64,000 bases of DNA, from contig JAXGYV010000009.1 of the NCBI GenBank assembly GCA_040772045.1, positions 35,078 through 99,077 of the forward strand. Reading direction: 5' to 3'. Below, piece by piece: positions 30,474 through 38,295 of this stretch. Position numbers and translations under genes: made by a program. This DNA comes from JAXGYV01 sp040772045 (GTDB taxonomy: Bacteria; Actinomycetota; Thermoleophilia; UBA2241). Numbering within the stretch: the stretch's first letter is position 1; each line of letters begins with the position of its first letter. A model generated the notes under the pieces. It saw only the letters and a program-made list of their open reading frames with translations. It ran no database searches and was not told the DNA's origin.

Positions 30474-32084
30474 TCACTCCGGAGGCAGCTCACCGTACGT
30501 CATGGACACATCCACGCCCACGGTCCGGCTGCGCCACTTCCAGTAGAAGTACCACAGGATACCCGCGAGCCAGATACTGCAGAAGAAGATCACGCCAGTC
30601 CTGGTGAAATCACGGAGATCCGGCATGATGAAGAAGAACACGAACAGGATGGCCAAGTAGATCAGGTCGACGAAAGCCCCCAGAGTGACCACCGGGATAC
30701 CCAGGAGCTTCCACGTACGATAGGGCGATGCGTTCCAGATGCCACGAGCCCGCTTGCGATACGGGAAGATGAGCGCCGCGATCGCCGTAACACCGAACAC
30801 CGTGACCACCTCGAGGCCCGTAACCGCAAGACCCTGCAACGGGCTGTTGGTCCAGAACACGTAGAGCGCGATGCCGATCTCGCCCAGGATGAAGCACAAG
30901 ACGTGGTTCTTGACGGGCGAGGCCCAGCGGGCGTCGACATCGGTGAACCACTTGGGTCCCATGCGGTCCATGCCCCAGGCGAAGATGATGCGTGGGAAGG
31001 CGAGGTACGAGAGTGTGACCCACCAGAGGGCGAAGGCGATGTACGACAAGGCGTAGATCACGCCGAGCACCGCATTGGGCAGCATGATGAAGGCTAACCC
31101 GACGTAGTTGGTCGAGAACGGCAGGTTGAACCCCTCAATAGACCAGGCATAGTTCTCGAGGTTGTCGGCATAGAACGCCGCCGACAGGAAGTTGAAGTCG
31201 AGCTGGTAGAGGGCGATGGCGGTCCACAAGCAGAAGATACCCGGCACCAGCACCGCAAAGAGGTTGGCCATTATGATGGTCTTGTCGGGGCGCTTAACCT
31301 CGCCGGCGATGAACGCCATGCAGTATGCGTACGCGAAGGCCCACGAGGCGGCCACCATAACGCCCAGGCTGTCGAACCAGTTCCAGGTAGTCGGCATCGC
31401 CGCGCCGGCTTGGGCCTCCACGGCTTTGAGGAAAGCGTTGTAGTCCAGCGAGTTGTGTTTGGCGGCCATCTCGTTCCATGAGTCCGCAAAGCCGCCGGCC
31501 GAGATGCTCAACACCACCGTGAGGACGATGCAGCCGCCGATACCGATGGCCATGATGATCTTCTGCGCGCGGGCGAAGATCTTGATGCCGAACACGACGA
31601 AGCAGAAGGCGATGATGTTGGCGATGGTGGCAAGGATGAACGTGGCGTAGGGCTGCGTGGCCCAGTCGGCCAAGCCCTGCGCCCCGGTGAAGGACGCCAG
31701 CATCGTGAGCCCTGGATCGGCGATCCACGGTGCCAGCACGTAGATCCACATGATCCACACGAAAGCATTGCCGAAGCTCTCGGCGATGCCGATGATCGGG
31801 TGGATGATGCGCGAGTTGTAAATGTACTCGCCGCCCGATCTGGGCATCGAGCCACCGAGCACACCCCAGACAATAGGCATGCCGATACCGGCGAGGATCA
31901 CTGAGAGGACGACGGCGATGATCATATTGCCGCCGGTGTAGACCCCAACGCCAAGGCTTGTCATGACGACAATGCTCGGCGTAAGGCCTTGGTTCATGAA
32001 GCCGACGCCGAAGGCGTCCCACATAGAGAGCCCGCGTACAAGGCCACTGGCCTTACGGGCAAAGGCCAATTGCTCTTCAGCCAC
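30474..32084 (-). CDS. APC family amino acid/polyamine permease
   Basis: A 536-residue integral membrane transporter with about 12 hydrophobic helices. The N-terminal SMWDAFGVGFMNQGLTPSIVV and the GGSMPRSGGEYIYNSR motif are typical of amino acid-polyamine-cation permeases (helix 1 break and the loop after helix 2). The substrate is not defined; an amino acid or amine is likely given the Lrp-family gene directly upstream and the nearby putrescine aminotransferase. The start is GTG 32084, with AGGGG about 6 bases upstream. Confidence 0.9.
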   Translation of the reverse strand: MAEEQLAFARKASGLVRGLSMWDAFGVGFMNQGLTPSIVVMTSLGVGVYTGGNMIIAVVLSVILAGIGMPIVWGVLGGSMPRSGGEYIYNSRIIHPIIGIAESFGNAFVWIMWIYVLAPWIADPGLTMLASFTGAQGLADWATQPYATFILATIANIIAFCFVVFGIKIFARAQKIIMAIGIGGCIVLTVVLSISAGGFADSWNEMAAKHNSLDYNAFLKAVEAQAGAAMPTTWNWFDSLGVMVAASWAFAYAYCMAFIAGEVKRPDKTIIMANLFAVLVPGIFCLWTAIALYQLDFNFLSAAFYADNLENYAWSIEGFNLPFSTNYVGLAFIMLPNAVLGVIYALSYIAFALWWVTLSYLAFPRIIFAWGMDRMGPKWFTDVDARWASPVKNHVLCFILGEIGIALYVFWTNSPLQGLAVTGLEVVTVFGVTAIAALIFPYRKRARGIWNASPYRTWKLLGIPVVTLGAFVDLIYLAILFVFFFIMPDLRDFTRTGVIFFCSIWLAGILWYFYWKWRSRTVGVDVSMTYGELPPE

Positions 32085-32194
32085 TCCATCCCCTTTCTCT
32101 CAGGGGCGACGACGCTCGCAGGAACCCCTCAACGACCGTCCGACTGACCCCCCTCCCTCACGGCCATGGTGTGTACCAGACCACCTCTCCCTTC

Positions 32195-32668
32195 CTAGCT
32201 GACAGTCTCGGGAATCTGCCATTCGTAGACGTCTTTTAGCTTCCACGGCACCACCACTGTGCGCGTCCGCGAAACGCCCTCCAGACGCCCGACGACTTCA
32301 TCTACGAATCTGAGGAGCTCGTGGTTGTCGCGAGCATATACCTGAATGCTCAGGTCGCCTTCGCCGGCCGAGGCCGCCACGTAGCTGACGTTATCGAACG
32401 CCGCCAGCTCCTCGGCAACCGCCCGCAGCCTCCCCGCCGTGACTTCGATGAGGACATCGCCGATGACCGGGTAACCGACGGCACGGGGATTGACCACCGC
32501 GCTCACGTGGATCACCCCGTGACGGCGCAGGCGGTCGATACGATAGCGAACCGAACGCTCGGAGACACAGCCTTTCAACCGCCGAGTAATCTCGGCCGAG
32601 GAGAGGCGGCCATCAATGAGAAGGAGCCCTACGATGCGTCGGTCGATACTGTCGAGGCTAAATGCCAT
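32195..32668 (-). CDS. Lrp/AsnC family transcriptional regulator
   Basis: About 157 residues: an N-terminal helix-turn-helix (DSIDRRIVGLLLIDGRLSSAEITRRL, then RSVRYRIDRLRRHGVI) and a C-terminal RAM ligand-binding domain. Lrp proteins sense amino acids; the adjacent APC permease gene, 110 bases downstream, is a plausible target. An ATG at 32680 is in frame, but AGGGGG lies between the two ATGs, so I prefer 32668 despite the short spacing. Stop is TAG. Confidence 0.88.
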   Translation of the reverse strand: MAFSLDSIDRRIVGLLLIDGRLSSAEITRRLKGCVSERSVRYRIDRLRRHGVIHVSAVVNPRAVGYPVIGDVLIEVTAGRLRAVAEELAAFDNVSYVAASAGEGDLSIQVYARDNHELLRFVDEVVGRLEGVSRTRTVVVPWKLKDVYEWQIPETVS

Positions 32669-32700
32669 CGTCCCCCTCATGCGACGCCGGTGCGACTACT

Positions 32701-32729
32701 ATTACTTGCCTTTTTCCGTTTCTTGTCAA
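32701..32729 (-). promoter_or_regulatory. Promoter of lrp-family gene
   Basis: Minus strand: perfect -35 TTGACA (32724-32729), 17-base spacer, then AGTAAT (32701-32706), inside an AT-rich patch that stands out from the surrounding GC-rich DNA. The transcript would start near 32694. Confidence 0.6.
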
Positions 32730-32743
32730 GATATTGTGTATTC

Positions 32744-32758
32744 CTGCCGAAACGGCAG
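32744..32758. promoter_or_regulatory. Palindrome CTGCCG-N3-CGGCAG, possible operator
   Basis: A perfect 6-bp inverted repeat with a 3-base centre, about 57 bases upstream of the predicted lrp transcription start. The core TGCCG-N3-CGGCA is the same as in the palindrome upstream of the AOR promoter (17018-17034) and the distance to the promoter is similar. Confidence 0.4.
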
Positions 32759-32867
32759 CGCCCTTTCGCGAACCCTCGACCACAAACGCTACGCGTGCAC
32801 GGCCGGCACGAGGATACACCGCCTGTACGAAGCAGTGCTCGAACGTCGCGGTCTGCCGCGCGTTCAA

Positions 32868-35800
32868 TTAATGCTCAAGGTCGCAGCGAAGACATCGCTG
32901 AGCCTCACAGCGCGCCTGCTCCACCATGATGCCCCGTACCACTTCGACGAAGCTCCGCACACGCTCATCGGGCGGTACTTTCGGCGCCGTCACCCTGGGT
33001 GCCTGTTGCCCCGCCTCTCCTCCGTCGAAGGTCGCGCTCCGCGGCACTCTGCGGAGACGCTGCATGTCGGCGAGGTATTCCTCACGGGATGATCGTCCCG
33101 TGAGCGCGCGTTCAATGGCGAACGCCGCGCGCTGACCGTCGCCGATCGCTTCTACCAGCGTCGCCGGACCACGCACGGCGTCGCCACCCGCGTACACTCG
33201 CGGCCGCGTCGTTCGCAAATCGAGCGGGTCGGCAACGATCACGCCATGCGAGACTTGCACGCCCTCGTCGGCACACCACGAGACATCTACCGACTGCCCA
33301 ATGGCGGCGATCACCGTGTCGCACTCGAGTGCGAATTCCGAGCCCGCGAGAGGAACCGGCCGTCTGCGGCCTCCCTCATCCGGGCCGCCAAGCTCCATCT
33401 GCACACACCGCAGGCCGGCGACGCGGCCCGCCTCGTTCTTGAGCACACGCGAGGGGGCGGTGAGATAGAGAAAGGCGAGCCCTTCCTCGCCGGCCTCGAG
33501 TACCTCCCACGCAAAGGCGGGCATCTCCACGCGTGAACGCCGGTAGATCAGCGTCACGTCTCGAGGACGACCCGCCATCTCCTGCAGGCGTAACGCACAG
33601 CGAGCGGCATCCATGGCCACGGAGCCGCCCCCCACCACGACCACCTTCTCCCCAATGGTGCACTCGTTCCCTAGGTTCACATCGCGCAGAAATTCGACGC
33701 CAGAGAGCACGCCCGCGGCATCCTGCCCCTCGACGCCGAGCGGGTTTGAGCCATGCGCCCCGAGCGCCACGAATACTGCCTCGAAGCCATCGGCGAATAG
33801 CGAGCCCAGCGTGAAATCTCGCCCTAAAGCCATCCCTAAGCGGAGATCCACGCCCAAGTCGAGGATGGTGTTCACTTCCCGCGCCACCACGTCTTTGGGC
33901 AGGCGAAATGCGGGGAGACCGACCTGCATCATGCCGCCCGCAACCGGAAGCGCGTCGAAGACCACCGTCGGGAACCCCGACAGCACCAGGTGGTAGGCAC
34001 ACGAGAGGCCGGCCGGGCCGGCACCGACCACAGCCACGCGCTGCGTGCGGGAGGCCGAACCATGCAGGCCGATCTCCTGCGGCATAATGCTGTCGGCCAT
34101 GAAGCGTTTGATGGCCGTCACGGAGACCGGCTCGTCGAGTTCCGCCCGCTTACACATGGCCTCGCAGGGATGGTCGCAGACGCGGCCGCAAATGCTGGGA
34201 AACGGGTTGCGCTCCATGTGCACCGCCAACGCCTCTCTGCATCGTCCCGCCGCCACGAGAGCGATGTAGCTGGGCGTGTCCACTCCAGCCGGACAGGTGT
34301 GCGTGCACGGCGCCTTCACCAAGTCCGCGCATTGGCAGGCGACGCAGTGCTTGCGGACGATGTGGTCCTCATATTCCTTGCGGAAGTACTTCAGAGTCGA
34401 GAGCACCGGATTGGGCGCTGTCTGGCCAAGAGCGCAGAGGCTGGTTCGCTTGATCGTCTCAGCGAGACGTTCTAGCCGATCGAGATCCTGCAGCTCGCCT
34501 TCTCCGCACGTGATCTTGTTCAGGATCTCCAACATTCGCTTGGTGCCCACACGGCAGGGCACGCACTTACCGCAGGACTCCGCCTGAGTGAACTGCACGA
34601 AGAACCGCGCGAGATCGACCATGCAGGTGGTTTCGTCCATGACGATCACGCCGCCGGAACCCATGATGGCCCCAGCCTCCTTCAGCGAGTCGTAGTCGAC
34701 CGGCAGATCGAGATGCTGCGTCGTGAGGCACCCTCCTGAGGGCCCGCCCATCTGTACCGCCTTGAAGTGGCGGTTCCGCGCGATCCCGCCGCCGATACCG
34801 AAGATCAGCTCGCGGAGGGTGATGCCCATGGGCACCTCGACCAGACCCGTGTTGTTCAGCTTGCCGGCCAGTGAGAAGACCTTGGTGCCAGGGCTATCCG
34901 CCGTCCCGAGAGCGCGAAAGGCTTCGGGACCATGGAGCATGATGGGGGCCACGTTGGCCCACGTCTCAACATTGTTAATGCAGGTCGGCTTGCCCCAAAG
35001 CCCAGCGACGACGGGGTAGGGAGGCCGCAGGCGTGGCATACCCCGCCGACCCTCGATGCTGGCGATGAGCGCCGTCTCTTCGCCGCAGACAAAGGCACCC
35101 GCGCCCTCTTTGATCTTCAGATCGAAGCAGAGATCCGTCCCGAGGATGCGCTGGCCGAGCAAGCCGCGCTCCTCTGCCTGCGCGATGGCGACGCGCAAAT
35201 GCTCGATGGCGATGGGGTACTCGGCACGACAGTAGATGTACCCTTCACCGGCCCCCATAGCGTACGCGCCGATGAGCATTCCCTCGATGACCGCGTGCGG
35301 ATCGCCCTCGCAGATGCCGCGATCCATGAACGCCCCGGGGTCGCCCTCGTCGGCGTTGCAAACTACGTACTTGCGGTCGTCCTGCCGGTCGGCGGCGAGC
35401 TCCCATTTGCGGCCGACCGGAAAACCGCCGCCGCCGCGCCCGCGCAGGCCGCTGGTGCTCATAGTATCGAGGACGGCACGCGGCGACATGGTACTCAGGA
35501 CCAGCGCCAGGGCGGCGTAGCCGTCGCGCACGATGTAGGCGTCGATGTCGGTAGGATCGATCTCGCCGCAGTTGCGCAGCACCACGCGGTCCTGCCCTCT
35601 AAAGAACGGCACGTCCGCCAGACGCACGCATGCCTCACCGAGCGTATCCGTGTAGCTCAGGCGCGAGACGACCTCGCCGCCGGCAATGGTGCGCTGGACG
35701 ATGTCTGGTACATCGCCGGGCTCGACCATCTGGTAGAAGATCCCCTCTGGCTCGATGATCACCACCGGCCCGCGCGCGCAGAACCCGCGGCACCCTGTCT

Positions 35801-36020
35801 CGCGCACCCAGACGGTGTCGCCGAGTCCAGTCTCGGCGAGAGTACGTTCGAACGCCGCCTTAACGCCCTCGGCTCCTCCGGCGCGACAGCCGGTCGTCAG
35901 GCACACATGGACGGTCTTGGCGGCGGAAGGGCGCGCGGCGAGGCGGCGGCGATACTCCCCTAGCGCGGCCACAGACGGGAGTGGCATGCTCATGCCGGCG
36001 CGCGTCGCGTCAGTCGCCAT
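32868..36020 (-). CDS. NuoF-GltD fusion flavoprotein, NAD(P)H oxidoreductase
   Basis: A 1050-residue multi-cofactor protein. Residues 30-110 are a thioredoxin-like [2Fe-2S] domain (C40/C45, C77/C81). The NuoF part follows, with FMN/NADH site GLRGRGGGGFPVG (191-203), CNADEGDPGAF (221-231), and [4Fe-4S] ligands C483/C486/C489 plus C529. A GltD/NfnB-type part follows, with an N-terminal Cys-rich region (C559-C623), FAD site VVGAGPAGL (about 664) and a second nucleotide site VVVVGGGSVAMDAAR. It overlaps nuoE and sits in a folate C1 operon. Such fusions are associated with transhydrogenase or electron-bifurcating hydrogenase or formate dehydrogenase systems; its partner is unknown. Stop is TAA. 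Confidence 0.88.
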   Translation of the reverse strand: MATDATRAGMSMPLPSVAALGEYRRRLAARPSAAKTVHVCLTTGCRAGGAEGVKAAFERTLAETGLGDTVWVRETGCRGFCARGPVVIIEPEGIFYQMVEPGDVPDIVQRTIAGGEVVSRLSYTDTLGEACVRLADVPFFRGQDRVVLRNCGEIDPTDIDAYIVRDGYAALALVLSTMSPRAVLDTMSTSGLRGRGGGGFPVGRKWELAADRQDDRKYVVCNADEGDPGAFMDRGICEGDPHAVIEGMLIGAYAMGAGEGYIYCRAEYPIAIEHLRVAIAQAEERGLLGQRILGTDLCFDLKIKEGAGAFVCGEETALIASIEGRRGMPRLRPPYPVVAGLWGKPTCINNVETWANVAPIMLHGPEAFRALGTADSPGTKVFSLAGKLNNTGLVEVPMGITLRELIFGIGGGIARNRHFKAVQMGGPSGGCLTTQHLDLPVDYDSLKEAGAIMGSGGVIVMDETTCMVDLARFFVQFTQAESCGKCVPCRVGTKRMLEILNKITCGEGELQDLDRLERLAETIKRTSLCALGQTAPNPVLSTLKYFRKEYEDHIVRKHCVACQCADLVKAPCTHTCPAGVDTPSYIALVAAGRCREALAVHMERNPFPSICGRVCDHPCEAMCKRAELDEPVSVTAIKRFMADSIMPQEIGLHGSASRTQRVAVVGAGPAGLSCAYHLVLSGFPTVVFDALPVAGGMMQVGLPAFRLPKDVVAREVNTILDLGVDLRLGMALGRDFTLGSLFADGFEAVFVALGAHGSNPLGVEGQDAAGVLSGVEFLRDVNLGNECTIGEKVVVVGGGSVAMDAARCALRLQEMAGRPRDVTLIYRRSRVEMPAFAWEVLEAGEEGLAFLYLTAPSRVLKNEAGRVAGLRCVQMELGGPDEGGRRRPVPLAGSEFALECDTVIAAIGQSVDVSWCADEGVQVSHGVIVADPLDLRTTRPRVYAGGDAVRGPATLVEAIGDGQRAAFAIERALTGRSSREEYLADMQRLRRVPRSATFDGGEAGQQAPRVTAPKVPPDERVRSFVEVVRGIMVEQARCEAQRCLRCDLEH

Positions 36021-36546
36021 CGTCGTCTTCTCCGCGCGCCACCTGCTCCAGGGGGGCGACGACTTTGGCGGCCGTGAGCTTGCCGTAGTACTGGCCGTCC
36101 ACAGTAACCACCGGCGCCAGCGAGCAGGCCCCCAAACAGGCGGCGGTCTCGAGTGTAAAGCTGAGGTCCTCCGCCGTCTCGCCCGCCTTGATACCCAGCG
36201 TGTCCTCTACGGCACGCAGCACGTCGCGGCCACCGCGTACGTGACACGCCGTGCCCTGGCACACGCACACCTTGTGACGCCCCGAGGGTTCAGTGGAGAA
36301 CTGGGCGTAGAAGGTAATCACACCGTAGATACGCGCGGCCGGCAGTCCCGTAAGGCGGGCGATCTCGCGCACGACTGCCTCCGGCAAGTAGCCATAGCAG
36401 CCCTGCACCCTCTGCAGCGTCGGAATGAGATCCGCCGACGATGAGAAATGCGCCGCCACGATGTCCGGCAACAGCGTCAGATCGACGGCGGGGTACTGCC
36501 CGGCATCGTCGGCACCGTGCTCACCGTTCATGCATCGCCCCGGCAC
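36010..36546 (-). CDS. NuoE-like [2Fe-2S] subunit
   Basis: A 178-residue thioredoxin-like ferredoxin homologous to NuoE/HndA/HydC subunits. Residues 25-80 are the helical bundle (LIPTLQRVQGCYGYLPEAVVREIARLTGLP), followed by the cluster ligands CQGTAC (C-x4-C) and CLGAC (C-x3-C). It pairs with the NuoF part of the fusion whose ATG overlaps its stop. Start GTG 36546 has GGAGG 7 bases upstream. Together they would form the NADH-oxidising or bifurcating unit of a soluble oxidoreductase. Confidence 0.92.
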   Translation of the reverse strand: MPGRCMNGEHGADDAGQYPAVDLTLLPDIVAAHFSSSADLIPTLQRVQGCYGYLPEAVVREIARLTGLPAARIYGVITFYAQFSTEPSGRHKVCVCQGTACHVRGGRDVLRAVEDTLGIKAGETAEDLSFTLETAACLGACSLAPVVTVDGQYYGKLTAAKVVAPLEQVARGEDDDGD

Positions 36547-36631
36547 CGCGGGACCTCCATCTCGTCGCCCTCACCGTCTCTCCTGAACACCTGCAGCACT
36601 AGCACGAAGCTCGACACGGTCGAGACACCGC

Positions 36632-37498
36632 CTAGCGCGGAACCCCCGTCGGCTTCGTCTGCGCCACGCAGGCGGTGAGCGCGTTCTTGAGCAGCATGAC
36701 GTTGGTCACGGGCCCCACGCCACCCGGCACCGGCGTTACCCGCGAAGCCACCCGGCATACACCCGCGAAATCCAGACTGCCGACCTGCCTGCCCTCGTGA
36801 CGGATGGTCGTCACATCCAGCACCACGGCGCCGGCCTTGACCATGTTGGGCTTAATGAAGTTCATCACCGGCGCGGCGGAGATGAGCACATCCGCCCGCC
36901 GGCAGGCCGCCGGCACGTCTCGAGTGAATGAGTGCACCACCTGCACCGACGCGCTCCGGTGCAGGCAGAGGAGGGCGAGAGGCTTGCCGACGATGTTGGA
37001 GCGATTGACAATCGTGACGTCCTTCCCCTGCAGCCGCACCCCGATCCGATCGAGGATCTCTAGGCAAGCCGACGGGGTCGCGGGCGCGAACAAGTGGTCG
37101 CCGAGCAGTACGTGGCCGATGTTCGCTGGGTTCACGCAATCCAGATCCTTGATCGGATCGATGGCGTCGAACACCCTGGCCTGATTAATGTGCGCCGGCA
37201 TCGGCATGAGGACGAGGACCCCGTGCACGCCGGCGTCGCCGTTGAGATCAGCGATGAGTGCCAGTACTTCCGCCTCGCTCGCGGTGGCCGGTAGCACGTG
37301 GCTCACATGACCGAACCCCACGGCGCTCGTGTTCTCCTGGATCCGGCGACGATAGAACTCGGCACCGCCATCCTCGCCTACGAGGACGGTGGCCACCGTA
37401 GGCCTCACACCGTGCACGGCGAGCTTGGCGACCTCGGCGACGATCTCGCCGCAGACCTGCTCGGCGATCGCCTTGCCGTCGATGATCTCACTCCTCAT
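36632..37498 (-). CDS. folD: FolD-family methylenetetrahydrofolate dehydrogenase, likely without cyclohydrolase activity
   Basis: A 288-residue FolD-fold enzyme acting on 5,10-methylene-THF. IVNRSNIVGKPLALL and TPVPGGVGPVTNVMLL are standard. The active site is altered: where E. coli has Tyr50-x3-Lys54, this protein reads YRRRI, so the catalytic Lys is Ile. The Gln98 region (VQLPLP) reads VLMPMP, so Gln is Met. The following Asp (KDLD) is kept. Those residues are needed for cyclohydrolase activity in bifunctional FolD, so this is probably a dehydrogenase only, with the adjacent FchA supplying cyclohydrolase. Stop is TAG. Confidence 0.92.
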   Translation of the reverse strand: MRSEIIDGKAIAEQVCGEIVAEVAKLAVHGVRPTVATVLVGEDGGAEFYRRRIQENTSAVGFGHVSHVLPATASEAEVLALIADLNGDAGVHGVLVLMPMPAHINQARVFDAIDPIKDLDCVNPANIGHVLLGDHLFAPATPSACLEILDRIGVRLQGKDVTIVNRSNIVGKPLALLCLHRSASVQVVHSFTRDVPAACRRADVLISAAPVMNFIKPNMVKAGAVVLDVTTIRHEGRQVGSLDFAGVCRVASRVTPVPGGVGPVTNVMLLKNALTACVAQTKPTGVPR

Positions 37499-37546
37499 TG
37501 CTCTCCTTCGTCTGCGCGAGATCCTCGCCCGGCTGGCGCTGTCTCC

Positions 37547-38191
37547 TCACAACCTCTGGTTCGTCGCCCGCAGCACTTCGGCGCGCAAGGCAGCAGCCTC
37601 GGACAGCAAGACCTCCAGCTCCGCCTCCGTCCGCTCCACGTAGTCGCAATCCTCGATTGAACCGAGGTTGATGCGCACGTTCAGTGCGCCGCCCTGCACC
37701 GCCGCCTCTCCGAGAATAGCGCTGATCCCGGCATCGGTGACCGCGGCGGGATTCCCGATCTCGACCGCGCCCCGAGCCAACCGGCACACCTCCACGGCCA
37801 CACGGCAGATGCTGAGCGGCACATCGGCGGCCGCGATGAGGCCTTGCTGCACAGCCCGTTTACGAGCGGCCCTCTGTTCCTGGGTGTCTCGAGGAAGCCC
37901 GTACGCCGCGATGACCCCATTGTAGGCGACAGTATCATCTTGCAGCAGCCTCTCAAGGCGACTCCGCAGATCACCGACAGACGCCAGCACCCCTCGCATC
38001 TGACCGTCCACGGCCGCGAACTTCTCCTTGCCCACCGTCAGATTGCCGAACATGCTCAGCAGCGCCGCGCCGAGAGCGCCCACGCAGGCCGACACGCTGC
38101 CGCCTCCCGGCGCCGGCTTGCCGGACGCGACGTCGTCCAAGTAAGTCTGCAGAGGTGCTCTGCAGTAGACGACTGGCTCGTGGTCGCTCAT
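37547..38191 (-). CDS. fchA: Methenyltetrahydrofolate cyclohydrolase (FchA/FTCD family)
   Basis: A 214-residue cyclodeaminase/cyclohydrolase family protein. LQTYLDDVASGKPAPGGGSVSACVGALGAALLSMFGNLTVG is the family N-terminus, and AVEIGNPAAVTDAGISAILGEAAVQGGALNVRINL the conserved C-terminal part. In acetogens this family hydrolyses methenyl-THF to 10-formyl-THF. The start is ATG 38191, with GGAGG 7 bases upstream; the frame is open far into fhs but that is not coding. It lies between fhs and folD, matching the step between those enzymes. Confidence 0.9.
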   Translation of the reverse strand: MSDHEPVVYCRAPLQTYLDDVASGKPAPGGGSVSACVGALGAALLSMFGNLTVGKEKFAAVDGQMRGVLASVGDLRSRLERLLQDDTVAYNGVIAAYGLPRDTQEQRAARKRAVQQGLIAAADVPLSICRVAVEVCRLARGAVEIGNPAAVTDAGISAILGEAAVQGGALNVRINLGSIEDCDYVERTEAELEVLLSEAAALRAEVLRATNQRL

Positions 38192-38295
38192 CGCTTTACC
38201 TCCATGGCCGAGGGCATACCGCACCGCCGGGTATCGCAGGAGACGACGCCATCGCCAAGCCTCCTGTGCTCGGCGATGGCGTTCAAGTTCGACCC

